DNA of 64,000 nt from contig CANIII010000008.1 in assembly GCA_947467605.1 (NCBI GenBank), positions 62,001 through 126,000 on the forward strand. Direction: 5' to 3'. The notes under the pieces are model-generated. The model saw only the letters and a program-made list of their open reading frames with translations. It did no database searches and had not been told where the DNA came from. This DNA is from Acidobacteriota bacterium (GTDB lineage: Bacteria > Acidobacteriota > Vicinamibacteria > Vicinamibacterales > SCN-69-37). Of this stretch, positions 53,781 through 63,057 are shown in pieces (the first letter of the stretch is position 1; every line of letters starts with the position of its first letter). A program made the position numbers and the translations under genes.

Positions 53781-55223
53781 ATGCCACCGCGTGTCCGCTT
53801 TGCTCCGTCACCCACCGGCTATCTGCACGTCGGTGGCGCGCGCACGGCGCTGTTCAACTGGCTCTACGCGCGGCGACACGGTGGCACGTTCATCCTTCGT
53901 ATCGAAGATACCGACATGGAACGCTCGTCAACCGACATGGTGACGGCGATCTTCGACAGCATGACGTGGCTCGGTCTCGACTGGGACGAAGGCCCGCGCG
54001 TCGGCGGTCCGCATGGGCCGTACTTCCAGACTGAACGACTCGACAAGTATCGCGCCGCCGCAGACGCGCTTGTGGCATCGGCGCACGCGTATCGCTGCTT
54101 TTGCAAGCCCGATGACCTGAAAGCCGAGCGCGCCGCCGCCGAAGCCGCCGGCCAGACGTGGAACTACGATCGCCGCTGCACGCGACTGGCACCCGATGAC
54201 ATCGCTCGCCGAGTCGCCGCGAGAGAATCGCATGCGGTTCGCTTCCTCGTCCCCGCCGGCATCACAGCCTTCGACGATCTGGTGCACGGCCGCATCGAAT
54301 TCGACAACGCCAACATCGAAGACTTCGTCATCATTCGTTCAGACACGTACCCGACCTACCACCTCTCCGTCGTGGTGGACGATGTGGAGATGCAGATCAC
54401 AGAGGTGGTGCGCGGCGACGACCACATCTCCAACACGCCCAAACAGGTGCTGCTCTATGTGGCGATGGGCGCCGCGGTGCCGAAGTTCGCGCACGTGCCG
54501 CTGATCATGGGTCCAGACAAGAAACGCCTGAGCAAACGCCACGGCGCCACGTCCGTCGGTGAGTACGAAACGCAGGGCTACCTCCCGGAAGCGATGGTCA
54601 ACTTTCTCGCGCTCCTCGGCTGGAATCCCGGCGGCGATCAGGAAGTGTTTTCACGGCAGGAACTAATCGACCGGTTCACGCTCGAAGGCATCAGCGGTGG
54701 CAACGCCGTCTTCAACCCGGACAAACTCGACTGGTTCAATCAGCAGCACATCATGCGGCTGCCGGCCGATGACGTGCTCCGTCGCATTCGCCCGGATCTC
54801 GAAGCGCTCGGCTGGTGGTCGGACGATCTGTTGTCCACGCGCGCCGACTGGATCGCGCGCGTCCTCGCGCTCATCAAACCGCGCGCCAAAAACCTGTCAG
54901 AGATCGCGCCGCAGATGCGTGCGTTCCTGAGCGACAACCTCGTCTTCGATGACGCCGCTGTGAAGAAACATCTCAGCGACCCGTCCGTGCCGGCGCACCT
55001 GCAGGCATGGATCGCCGTGCTTGAAACCACTCCGTCGTTCGACGCGGCGTCACTGGAAGCCGCGCTACGCGCACTCGCCGAGGCACGCGGGATCAAGCCG
55101 GGCGTGTTGATTCACGCGACCCGTGTCGCTGTGACAGGGCAGGGCAATAGTCCGGGATTGTTTGAAGTCTTGGAGTTGGTCGGGCGTGATCGCGTGATCG
55201 CGCGGATGCATCTACCAGCGTAA
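53781..55223 (+). CDS. gltX: Glutamyl-tRNA synthetase
   Basis: A 480-residue class I synthetase. The HIGH-type motif is FAPSPTGYLHVGGARTALFN and the KMSKS-type motif is DKKRLSKRHGA. The anticodon-binding region is C-terminal (EARGIKPGVLIHATRVAVTG). Full length for GluRS; discrimination against tRNA-Gln cannot be read from sequence. It lies 9 bp behind arsC with no strong ribosome-binding site, so part of its expression may depend on the ars transcript. Its stop overlaps the convergent gene by 12 bp. Confidence 0.96.
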   Translation: MPPRVRFAPSPTGYLHVGGARTALFNWLYARRHGGTFILRIEDTDMERSSTDMVTAIFDSMTWLGLDWDEGPRVGGPHGPYFQTERLDKYRAAADALVASAHAYRCFCKPDDLKAERAAAEAAGQTWNYDRRCTRLAPDDIARRVAARESHAVRFLVPAGITAFDDLVHGRIEFDNANIEDFVIIRSDTYPTYHLSVVVDDVEMQITEVVRGDDHISNTPKQVLLYVAMGAAVPKFAHVPLIMGPDKKRLSKRHGATSVGEYETQGYLPEAMVNFLALLGWNPGGDQEVFSRQELIDRFTLEGISGGNAVFNPDKLDWFNQQHIMRLPADDVLRRIRPDLEALGWWSDDLLSTRADWIARVLALIKPRAKNLSEIAPQMRAFLSDNLVFDDAAVKKHLSDPSVPAHLQAWIAVLETTPSFDAASLEAALRALAEARGIKPGVLIHATRVAVTGQGNSPGLFEVLELVGRDRVIARMHLPA

Positions 55224-55985
55224 GACTCTGCGCCCGCGCCACATCGGGCCCTCTTCCACAAATCGCCATTCAGGATTGCGCTCCACATCGCGCATGGCCG
55301 TCAGCGTCGCGTCGAACAACGGCAGGTCCTCGTCCTGGCACTCGAAGTAGGTAATGAAGTCCCACTCGCCAGACCGACCGGGCCCATGCGGGTTGTGGTA
55401 CAGCCGACGATAAATATGTTGCGCCGCTCCTCGACCGAGTGCCGCGTGACCCGCGACGTGGTGACCAGTCTTCGCATCATGATGCGGATAAAAGTACTGA
55501 TGCCGCTCAAGATCCGGCATCGCCCACCAGTCAGCGCTCTTGCGCATCGGCAAAATAATCGCGTTCGCCATCGCGCGGCCGTTGCCATGGGCGCGCGCCT
55601 GTTCGTACGCAAACGTCGCCACATTCGCGCTCGTGTATTGCGGCGCACGCAGGCAGCCGTCGAGTGTGTCGACGTCACCAACATCGCCGACGCGACGTCG
55701 GAGTTCCTTCTCGAGCTCATCCAGTCGTGGACGGTACCGGGAATTGGCCTGCACGGCGTACCGCGCCGGATGTGTCGGCGCCGCGTCCACGCCGACGCCA
55801 TTCAGCGACAGAAACTGCACCGTTTCCAGCGAGGGGGCATCAGAGTTTGCCCCCTCACGCTCAAAGGCGTTGAGAAACCCACGTGCCACGCCGTCGCCGG
55901 CGGCCTTCAACTTCACTCGCGTCGCGTCATCGTCGCGACAGCCGCGAACAAAGAGAAAGCGCGTATAGCCGAGATTGGGTGTCAT
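55212..55985 (-). CDS. Possible chlorite-dismutase-fold protein, function unknown
   Basis: A 257-residue protein. The C-terminal half (HHDAKTGHHVAGHAALGRGA, then GEWDFITYFECQDEDLPLFD) resembles the heme-binding barrel of the chlorite dismutase/HemQ superfamily, but no ligand His can be assigned with confidence. The N-terminus LGYTRFLFVRGCRDDD could be a barrel strand. The ATG at 55985 is chosen; the frame runs on to 56198 into the divergent glycosylase gene with non-family residues. There is no signal peptide. Confidence 0.5.
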   Translation of the reverse strand: MTPNLGYTRFLFVRGCRDDDATRVKLKAAGDGVARGFLNAFEREGANSDAPSLETVQFLSLNGVGVDAAPTHPARYAVQANSRYRPRLDELEKELRRRVGDVGDVDTLDGCLRAPQYTSANVATFAYEQARAHGNGRAMANAIILPMRKSADWWAMPDLERHQYFYPHHDAKTGHHVAGHAALGRGAAQHIYRRLYHNPHGPGRSGEWDFITYFECQDEDLPLFDATLTAMRDVERNPEWRFVEEGPMWRGRRVLRW

Positions 55986-56035
55986 CAGTACTTTTGGCGC
56001 CCCTGCGCGTCCTCCGGTTAAGCTGCTATCGGTCA

Positions 56036-56713
56036 ATGACTCGGACTCCTGCAAAGAAGCGCCCGGCGCCTGTGCAATCGCGTGCAACCACGCGCAGCAG
56101 CAGTCCAGCCGAGACATTTGAGACCGCCCGGCGCGCTCTGATGCGTCGCGATCCCCGTCTGGGCGCACATATAAAGAAGATGGGGTCCCGTCGGCCAAGT
56201 TTTGCTCCCAGAGACCCGTTTCACGCCCTCGTCAGGGCCGTGCTGTCTCAGCAGCTGTCCACCAAAGCCGCCGATACGATCGAGCGCAGGGTCGTCGAAC
56301 TGCTCGGCGGTCTCGAAGCCGTCTCACCCGCCGCCATGGTGGCCGTGGATCCGGTCGCGCTCCGCGCGGCAGGTGTCAGTGGGCCAAAAATCTCCTACCT
56401 GCGTGATCTTGCGGCGCACGTGATGGACGGAAGACTCGATTTGCACGGTCTCACGCACAAGACCGATGACGAGATCGTGACCGAGATCACTGCCATCAAG
56501 GGATTTGGCCGCTGGTCCGCCGAGATGTTCCTGATGTTCTGCTTGCACAGACCCGACGTGTTTCCGGTAGGCGACCTCGGCATCGTCAAGGGCGTGCAGA
56601 TCCTGACGGGCATGAAGCGACGACCGAAGCCGCGAACGATGACGCGGGCCGCGGAGTTGTGGCGACCGCATCGCTCGGTGGCCAGTTGGTATCTCTGGAG
56701 GCTGCTCGAGTGA
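56036..56713 (+). CDS. DNA-3-methyladenine glycosylase (AlkA-like, HhH-GPD)
   Basis: A 225-residue base-excision repair glycosylase. The helix-hairpin-helix reads ITAIKGFGRWSAEMFLMF and the catalytic Asp lies in FPVGDLGIVKG. The family segment FHALVRAVLSQQLSTKAADT is present. The N-terminal AlkA TBP-like domain is absent, which is common in short homologues. The first ~30 residues are basic and disordered. The stop TGA overlaps the GTG start of the kinase gene. Confidence 0.88.
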   Translation: MTRTPAKKRPAPVQSRATTRSSSPAETFETARRALMRRDPRLGAHIKKMGSRRPSFAPRDPFHALVRAVLSQQLSTKAADTIERRVVELLGGLEAVSPAAMVAVDPVALRAAGVSGPKISYLRDLAAHVMDGRLDLHGLTHKTDDEIVTEITAIKGFGRWSAEMFLMFCLHRPDVFPVGDLGIVKGVQILTGMKRRPKPRTMTRAAELWRPHRSVASWYLWRLLE

Positions 56714-59364
56714 ATAGCGACGAGACACGCATGGCGCCGTCATCGACGCCGTCGGGCCACAGCGGTTGGCTGAATTCGTCGGGCTCGGTCGATCACGGTC
56801 GATTCGCTCCGGGGACGATGCTCGACAATCGCTATCGCGTGCTTGGCTTGCTGGGCCGCGGCGGGATGGGCGAGGTCTATCGCGCCGACGACCTGCGACT
56901 CGGTCAGCAAGTCGCGTTGAAGTTTCTGCCGGAGGCACTGGCGGTTGATGCGCGTCGCCTCGCGCAGTTTCACAACGAAGTCCGCACCGCGCGTCAGGTC
57001 TCGCATCCGAATGTCTGCCGCGTGTATGACATCGGCGAAATCAACGGGCTGCTGTTTCTCACGATGGAGTACGTCGACGGCGAAGATCTGGCGATCTTGC
57101 TGCGCCGCATTGGCCGTTTGCCGGAAGAGCGTGCGATCGAAATCGCGCGACAGATTTGCGCCGGTCTCGCCGCCGCACACGAGCGCGGCATCCTGCATCG
57201 CGATCTGAAGCCCGCCAATATCATGCTTGATGGTGCGGGCAAGGTCCGCATCATGGACTTCAGTCTTGCGGCGATCGGACATGTGGAGGACGTGCGCGCC
57301 GGCACGCCGGCCTACATGGCGCCCGAGCAGTTGTCTGGGCTCGAAGTCACCGTGCGCAGCGACATCTACGCGCTCGGCCTCGTGCTGTATGAAGTGTTTA
57401 CGGGTCGGCGCGCATTCGAGGCGAAGACGATCGCGGATCTCGTCGCCCAGCATCAATCCGGCTCGATCACACCGCCAGCGCGTCTGGTGTCGACCATTGA
57501 CGATGTCGTAGATCGCGCGATCATGCGGTGTCTTGATCCTGAGCCGTCGCGCAGGCCATCGTCAGCGCTCGCGGTCGCCGCGTCGTTGCCTGGAGGCGAC
57601 CCACTAGCCGCTGCGTTGGCCGCTGGCGAGACGCCGTCGCCCGAGATGGTGGCGGCTGCTGGTGGACAAGCCGCCACGCTCAGCCTCGCCGCCGGCGTCG
57701 CCTGGCTTTCGGTCATCATCATCCTGCTCGTGGTGTGCGTCCGGATCTCTGAACGGTCATCGCTCTTCGCGCGCGTGCCTCTTGAGAAGAGCATCGATGT
57801 TCTCGCCGACCGTGCTGATGAATTGCGGAAATCACTTGGCTATACCGACCCGGTGGTGGATCACTATCAGGGATTCAGCGCAAACGCGGACTACCTGAAC
57901 TGGTCTGAGAAGAACGTAGCGGCCGCCGACCGAGACAAATACCTGGCCGCTGGCCGTCCGGCCGCGTTGCAGTTCTGGCGGCGCACCAGCCCCATGGTGC
58001 TCGTGCCCAAGAGCCCGCTGTCGTCGATTTCGCCCACCGACCCGCCGGCCAATATCAATGGCATGACCACGGTTGTGCTCGACACGACGGGTCGGCTCCT
58101 GCGATTTGAGGCCGCGCCGCCTCAGCAGGAATCGCCCGCGCCTTTGTCCCCACTGGCCACCGATTGGAACCCGCTCTTTGTGGCTGCGGGGATCGACAAG
58201 GCGACGTTTGCCGACGCGACATCGTCACGCACACCCGCGGTGTACGCCGACGAGCGTCGCGCCTGGCAGGGGACTTTTGACGGCACATCCATTGCGGTGC
58301 ACATTGAGGCGGCGTCGTATCGCGGCCGGCCCATCCTCTTTGAAATTGTCGGACCGTGGACGTCGGCCTCGCGTGATGCGAAGGCGGTTCCACGCTCCAA
58401 CAACGGCAATCCTTTCTTTATCGCGGCGCTGCTGATTGGCGCGGCGGTGGCCGGGCGCGCCAACTTGCGATCGGGGCGCGCCGATCGACGAGGCGCGTTT
58501 CGGATCGCCGTCTTCATTTTCGGCGTCATCCTCGCTGCCTGGTTCGTCGAGTTGCACGTGGGTGATCCGTCGAGCGAGCAACAGCGTTTCTTCGCGTCCA
58601 CGGGCATCGCACTCTTTCTCGGCGTCGTGCTCTATCTGATCTACCTCGGGTTGGAGCCGTTCGTGCGACGCAGTTCGCCCATGGTGCTGGTCGGTTGGTC
58701 GCGCGTGCTGACTGGCCGCGTGCGCGACGCGCTCGTCGGCCGCGACCTCCTGGTGGGCGCGGCGTGCGGCTTGCTGGTTGCGCTGTTCAATTTGTTGCCG
58801 TTCGTGTTGCCGCGATGGGTCGGTCTTCCGGAACCGTCGCCGATCTTGACGCACACGGGTGCGCTCGAAGGCGTCCGCCCGTTCCTTTCTGACTTCATTC
58901 TGGGTTTCAACAACGCGCTGCAGGGCGCGCTCATCACAGTGTTTGAATGGGTCACGTTTCGCGTCGGATTTGAACTCTTCTGGGCACGCGGTGTTCGGCG
59001 ATGGCTGCCCTCCATCCCAGCGGCATCCGAAACCGGTGTGGTGGTGCTGGCGGTGTTGTTGGTCACGGTCACCTCCGGCTTCGGTGACGGCCCGCCAAAG
59101 GCACAGGCGCTGCATGCGCTCTACGCGCTCCTGTCGACGTCATTGATCCTGATGGTCGTGCTCCGTGTGGGTCTGTTCGGCGCTGTCGTCAGTCTGCTGG
59201 TCGGGACCTACGTCAGCGACATGGCACTCACATTCGATAGTTCGCGTCTCTACGCGCCGGCGTCCCTGACCGTGATGACCTTCATCCTTGGCCTCGGCCT
59301 CGTGGGATATGCGATGGCCAGGTCCGGCGATCCGCTGACGAACCGTATTGAGAGGACGCGATGA
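56710..59364 (+). CDS. Membrane Ser/Thr protein kinase with multi-helix C-terminus
   Basis: An 884-residue Hanks-type kinase. The glycine loop GRGGMGEVY is at about 49-57, the catalytic Lys in VALKFL near 71 and HRDLKPAN at 163-170. The magnesium motif reads DFS (183-185) instead of DFG. APEQ and the SDIYALGLVLYE segment are intact. A membrane helix (about 327-350) leads to an extracytoplasmic domain, then about seven further helices to the end. The GTG at 56710 follows TGGAGG and overlaps the upstream stop. Substrates are unknown; it heads a signalling pair with the next gene. Confidence 0.9.
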   Translation: MNSDETRMAPSSTPSGHSGWLNSSGSVDHGRFAPGTMLDNRYRVLGLLGRGGMGEVYRADDLRLGQQVALKFLPEALAVDARRLAQFHNEVRTARQVSHPNVCRVYDIGEINGLLFLTMEYVDGEDLAILLRRIGRLPEERAIEIARQICAGLAAAHERGILHRDLKPANIMLDGAGKVRIMDFSLAAIGHVEDVRAGTPAYMAPEQLSGLEVTVRSDIYALGLVLYEVFTGRRAFEAKTIADLVAQHQSGSITPPARLVSTIDDVVDRAIMRCLDPEPSRRPSSALAVAASLPGGDPLAAALAAGETPSPEMVAAAGGQAATLSLAAGVAWLSVIIILLVVCVRISERSSLFARVPLEKSIDVLADRADELRKSLGYTDPVVDHYQGFSANADYLNWSEKNVAAADRDKYLAAGRPAALQFWRRTSPMVLVPKSPLSSISPTDPPANINGMTTVVLDTTGRLLRFEAAPPQQESPAPLSPLATDWNPLFVAAGIDKATFADATSSRTPAVYADERRAWQGTFDGTSIAVHIEAASYRGRPILFEIVGPWTSASRDAKAVPRSNNGNPFFIAALLIGAAVAGRANLRSGRADRRGAFRIAVFIFGVILAAWFVELHVGDPSSEQQRFFASTGIALFLGVVLYLIYLGLEPFVRRSSPMVLVGWSRVLTGRVRDALVGRDLLVGAACGLLVALFNLLPFVLPRWVGLPEPSPILTHTGALEGVRPFLSDFILGFNNALQGALITVFEWVTFRVGFELFWARGVRRWLPSIPAASETGVVVLAVLLVTVTSGFGDGPPKAQALHALYALLSTSLILMVVLRVGLFGAVVSLLVGTYVSDMALTFDSSRLYAPASLTVMTFILGLGLVGYAMARSGDPLTNRIERTR

Positions 59365-59393
59365 CGCGTTTTCACTGGACAATAAGACGATGA
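59361..59393 (+). CDS. Ten-residue bridging ORF between kinase genes
   Basis: ATG at 59361 overlaps the kinase stop (ATGA). The frame encodes MTRFHWTIRR and ends at a TGA (59391-59393) that overlaps the ATG of the sensor-like gene (59390). It could carry ribosomes from one gene to the next. No direct evidence that it is translated. Confidence 0.3.
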   Translation: MTRFHWTIRR

Positions 59394-60808
59394 CGCTGCG
59401 CCGTTCACTGATCATGGGAAGTGTGGCCGCGGCCACCGTCGTGGCAATTGCCGGCACGCTCGCCATTGAGTGGGTGCGCGCGCGTGATCGTGCGATTCAA
59501 TTGGAACGCGCCACCGCGGCAGCCATCGTGCAGCACACCCGCGAGGCGTGTGAGGCGAGCCCGAACTGGTTTCTGGCTGGTCCGCGCGAGGGTCGGCCGA
59601 CGAAGGAACAACTGGCGCAGCCCGACGCGGACGTCTTTACCCCGCGTCCCGATACCGAAGCGCGTCCGTATGAGTTCTTTGCGTATGACGAGGAATTTCG
59701 CGGCGTGAGCACGGCGGCGCCGCGATTCCCGGAAGCCTTTCGCGCGACACTGCGGCAGGGCAACGACGTCGCGACCGAGTCCTGGTCGGGCCCACTCGGC
59801 ACGGGTGTTCAGACGGCGCGATGGACGCATTGGCGCTCGAGCGAATGCGCCATCTTCCTGTTTCGCGCGGCACCGCCGCCTCATCAGGTGTGGCTGCGCG
59901 CCGGCCTGTTCCTCGGACTCTTCACGGTCGTGTTCCTCGTCTGCTTCGGCGTGAGCATGCCGACCGAGCGCCGCGCTGCAAAGATCGCTGCCGCCATGCG
60001 CGCGTCGTCGCAGAGCGAGTATGCCGGCGTGGCGCCGGCTGACGGGCACGACGAGTTGACGGCGATTGCCGCAATCTTCAACGAGGCGGCTTCGAGCATT
60101 CAGCAGCGATCGACGGAGATCAAGGAGCAGCAGGAGGCCCTGCGCCGCATCAGCACTGACACGAGCGATGACCTGGTGAAACCGCTCGCCGCGGTGCCGG
60201 CGCGGATCGGCGATGTGCTGCGCTCGGTCAGCGTCACGCCGGCGGTGCGCGATCAAATGCAGGCGGCGCTGCGCGACGCCAAGACCGTTGAACATCGCGG
60301 CGCCAACCTCGTCACCGCACTGCAACTGCGTGACCGCGAGACCAGCGTTCAGTCAGCGCCCGTTGATCTGACGGCGCTGGTGCAGCGGGTGATCGAGCGA
60401 GAATTCGCGTTTGCCAGCGCGTGTGGCGTGCCGCTTTCCGGCACGGTGCCGGACCAGCCCGTTCAGGTGACGGGTGATCCGCAACTGTTCGAGCAGATGC
60501 TCGTCAACCTGATCGACAACGCTATCCGCTACAACAAGCCGGGCGGCACGGTGGCCGTGGACCTCGACGCGCCCTCGAAGGGACACTTCGTATTGCTCGT
60601 CAGTGATGACGGTGTTGGGGTCAACGAGGCCACGCTGAAATACTTCAACAGCATTCGACGCTTCCGCGGCGATGAACGGCGTAAGCATCGTGTGGATGAA
60701 GTCGGTCTTGGCCTCGCCATCGTGCATGAAGTCACAGGTCGGGCGAAGATCGCGCTCGCGTTCCGGCGCCGCGACAACGGCGGGTTGGAAGTGAGGCTCA
60801 GCCAGTAA
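59390..60808 (+). CDS. Sensor-histidine-kinase-like protein lacking the phosphoacceptor His
   Basis: A 472-residue membrane protein. It has a helix at about residues 5-28, a periplasmic sensor to about 178, a second helix (LRAGLFLGLFTVVFLVCFGV), a HAMP-like and coiled segment, and a GHKL ATPase domain. The N box (NLIDNAIRYN), G1 (DDGVGV) and G2 (VGLGLAIVHE) are intact. Where SHELRTPL is expected it reads SDDLVKPL (259-266), so Asp260 replaces the phosphoacceptor His. No response regulator is adjacent. It may bind ATP and signal allosterically, perhaps with the upstream Ser/Thr kinase. Confidence 0.82.
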   Translation: MTLRRSLIMGSVAAATVVAIAGTLAIEWVRARDRAIQLERATAAAIVQHTREACEASPNWFLAGPREGRPTKEQLAQPDADVFTPRPDTEARPYEFFAYDEEFRGVSTAAPRFPEAFRATLRQGNDVATESWSGPLGTGVQTARWTHWRSSECAIFLFRAAPPPHQVWLRAGLFLGLFTVVFLVCFGVSMPTERRAAKIAAAMRASSQSEYAGVAPADGHDELTAIAAIFNEAASSIQQRSTEIKEQQEALRRISTDTSDDLVKPLAAVPARIGDVLRSVSVTPAVRDQMQAALRDAKTVEHRGANLVTALQLRDRETSVQSAPVDLTALVQRVIEREFAFASACGVPLSGTVPDQPVQVTGDPQLFEQMLVNLIDNAIRYNKPGGTVAVDLDAPSKGHFVLLVSDDGVGVNEATLKYFNSIRRFRGDERRKHRVDEVGLGLAIVHEVTGRAKIALAFRRRDNGGLEVRLSQ

Positions 60809-60837
60809 GGCTGACTTGCACTACAATCCGCGTTGTC

Positions 60838-61455
60838 GTGAAACGGCGAACTATTCTGCGGATGGCCGGCGCACTGGTGGCGTTGCCGCCGGTCGCGCGG
60901 TTGCGGGCCGCCGCGCAAGCGCCTTCGCCGGTCGCACCCTTCACTGACGATCAGAAAGCCGCACTCTCCGCCATCGCCGACGTCGCTCTGCCCGTGTCGA
61001 TTGGCGCTGCCGGACGCACGGCCGCCACCGACCGCTTCATCGCGTGGCACCTCAACTACAAGGCCAGCGCCGACATGGGCCACGGCTATGGCGCGTCGAC
61101 GCTTCGACCGCCATCACCGGCACCAGTCCTGCCGCGTTACGCCGCGCAGTTCACGGCGCTTGATCAGGCCGCGAAGGCGCAAGGCGCCATGTCATTTGCC
61201 TCGGCCTCTGCAGTGATTCGTCGCGCAATCGTCGAGACCGCGCTGAATACACCGCAGCCGGTGAATCGCATGCCCGCGCGCCCAACCGGCGCCAACCTCG
61301 TCGCCGATTTCATGGGCCTGTATTTCAACAGCGCCGCCGCCTTCGACGAGGCGTACAACAGCGCGATTGGTCGAGACCGCTGTCGAGGTCTCGACGGCTC
61401 GGACCAGGCGCCTCCGCCACTGGCCGCCCGGCGCACAAGCGCCACGGAGCGCTGA
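60838..61455 (+). CDS. Gluconate 2-dehydrogenase subunit 3-like protein
   Basis: A 205-residue protein with a twin-Arg-like signal (MKRRTILRMAGALVALPPVA). The mature part (FTDDQKAALSAIADVALPVS) is typical of the small subunit paired with secreted GMC dehydrogenases. It precedes the GMC gene by 3 bp and probably escorts the flavoprotein through the Tat system. The last ~25 residues look atypical and low-complexity. The start is a GTG. Confidence 0.75.
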   Translation: MKRRTILRMAGALVALPPVARLRAAAQAPSPVAPFTDDQKAALSAIADVALPVSIGAAGRTAATDRFIAWHLNYKASADMGHGYGASTLRPPSPAPVLPRYAAQFTALDQAAKAQGAMSFASASAVIRRAIVETALNTPQPVNRMPARPTGANLVADFMGLYFNSAAAFDEAYNSAIGRDRCRGLDGSDQAPPPLAARRTSATER

Positions 61456-61458
61456 CGC

Positions 61459-63057
61459 ATGCAGCGCACACCAAACACTGTCATCAACGCCGACTACGTG
61501 ATCATCGGCGGTGGCATCACCGGCGCGCTCGTCGCCCAAAAACTTTCTGAGAAGAAACCACGCGCCTCAATCATCGTCGTCGAAGCCGGCAACGCGCTGT
61601 TCGACGCGGAGAATCGCTACAAGTACCGCGCGCGCAACCTCGACTACAACGAGAATATGTGGCCGGGCGACTACATCGCCGATCAGGCGCCAGACGGGAT
61701 GATCTCGCGCACGATGGCCGTCGGCGGATCAGCACTCCACTGGGGCGGCGTGTGCAATCGGTTCTCGGAAGAAGACACGCGGTTGAAATCGATGTACGGT
61801 CTCGCCGTTGATTGGCCGATCGAGTGGAAAGAACTCGAGAAGTACTACTGCGAAGCCGAGCGTCGCATCGGTGTATCCGGCGAGCCAAGTCCACTGAAGG
61901 AAGACTGGCGCAGCGAGCCGTGCCCGATGCCCGCGATGACGTCCACGTTCAACCTGAAGCAGCTCAAAAGCTGGGCCGAGCAGAGCGGGATTCCATTCTG
62001 GACGACGCCGCAGGCGAAGAACACGGTGGATGGTTACAACGGACGCAACAAGTGCGTGCGCTGTAACACCTGCGAGATCTGCCCTACCGGCGCGCGTTAC
62101 TCGCCCGACTGGACGTTTAAGCAACTGACCGCGGACAAGAGCCGCAACGTCACGCTGCACTCAAACCGATTGATTCGCAATCTGGTGCTCGGCGACACGA
62201 CCTCGCGCATCGTTGCAGCGGAGGCCGTTGATGAAACATCGGATGCCGGCCACTACACGTATCGCGCACCCACGTTCATCGTAGCGTCCGGGTATACGTG
62301 GGCATCGCACCTGCTCCTGTCGTCCACAAGTGCACGATTCCCCAATGGCCTGGCCAACAAGACGGACCAAGTCGGCCGGTATATCAACGGCCACCTCGCC
62401 TATCAGACGCAGATGGATCTGGACCTGAAGATCTATCCGGGAATGAACGAACAGCACAGCCTGATGTCGCGCCAGTTCTTCCGCTGCGCCACTGACACGC
62501 CGTATGTCCGTCACGATCTGCGTGTCTGGGAAAGCGCGAGCGGCCGCGATCCGCGGCTTCGCGATGCCGCCGGCAAATTGCTGTTGGGCGACGATGTGCT
62601 GAACGACTGGCGCACACGCACCAACCGCGGGTCCGCGCGTGTGCGTGGCTACTTCACCGTCGAGCCAGACAAAGACAGCCGCATCACGCTGGACGCGGCG
62701 ATCACGAACCGCTGGGGCGATCCTATGCCGCGTGTGCGCCACAAGATCGATGCGGCCAGCGAAGCGCGCGCGGGCGCGACCCGCCAGCACTTTGAGCAAC
62801 TGTTTGCTCAGATGGCCAAGGCCAACGACGGCAAGATGGGCGGCGTCAGCGGCCTCAACTATCAGGACCATCCGGCGGGCGGCTGCCGCATGGGGACCGA
62901 CCCGGCGACAAGCGTTGTTGATTCCTACGGCCGCACGCATGATCACGAGAATCTGTTTGTGGTTGGTGCGCCGACGCTGCCGACTGGTGGTTGCACAAAC
63001 GGCACGCTCACGTTTGTGGCTGTGGCCCTTCGTTCTGTCGACGAAATCGCAAAATAG
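61459..63057 (+). CDS. GMC-family flavin dehydrogenase (gluconate dehydrogenase-like)
   Basis: A 532-residue FAD oxidoreductase. The FAD fold begins YVIIGGGITGALVAQKL. The second FAD segment GAPTLPTGGCTNGTLTF and the catalytic-region DHPAGGCRMGTDP are present. A Cys cluster, CVRCNTCEICPTGARYSP (near residue 198), recurs in the gluconate/sugar dehydrogenase branch. It likely oxidises a sugar or polyol in the periplasm with electrons going to a cytochrome; none is encoded nearby. The stop abuts that of the convergent gene. Confidence 0.88.
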   Translation: MQRTPNTVINADYVIIGGGITGALVAQKLSEKKPRASIIVVEAGNALFDAENRYKYRARNLDYNENMWPGDYIADQAPDGMISRTMAVGGSALHWGGVCNRFSEEDTRLKSMYGLAVDWPIEWKELEKYYCEAERRIGVSGEPSPLKEDWRSEPCPMPAMTSTFNLKQLKSWAEQSGIPFWTTPQAKNTVDGYNGRNKCVRCNTCEICPTGARYSPDWTFKQLTADKSRNVTLHSNRLIRNLVLGDTTSRIVAAEAVDETSDAGHYTYRAPTFIVASGYTWASHLLLSSTSARFPNGLANKTDQVGRYINGHLAYQTQMDLDLKIYPGMNEQHSLMSRQFFRCATDTPYVRHDLRVWESASGRDPRLRDAAGKLLLGDDVLNDWRTRTNRGSARVRGYFTVEPDKDSRITLDAAITNRWGDPMPRVRHKIDAASEARAGATRQHFEQLFAQMAKANDGKMGGVSGLNYQDHPAGGCRMGTDPATSVVDSYGRTHDHENLFVVGAPTLPTGGCTNGTLTFVAVALRSVDEIAK

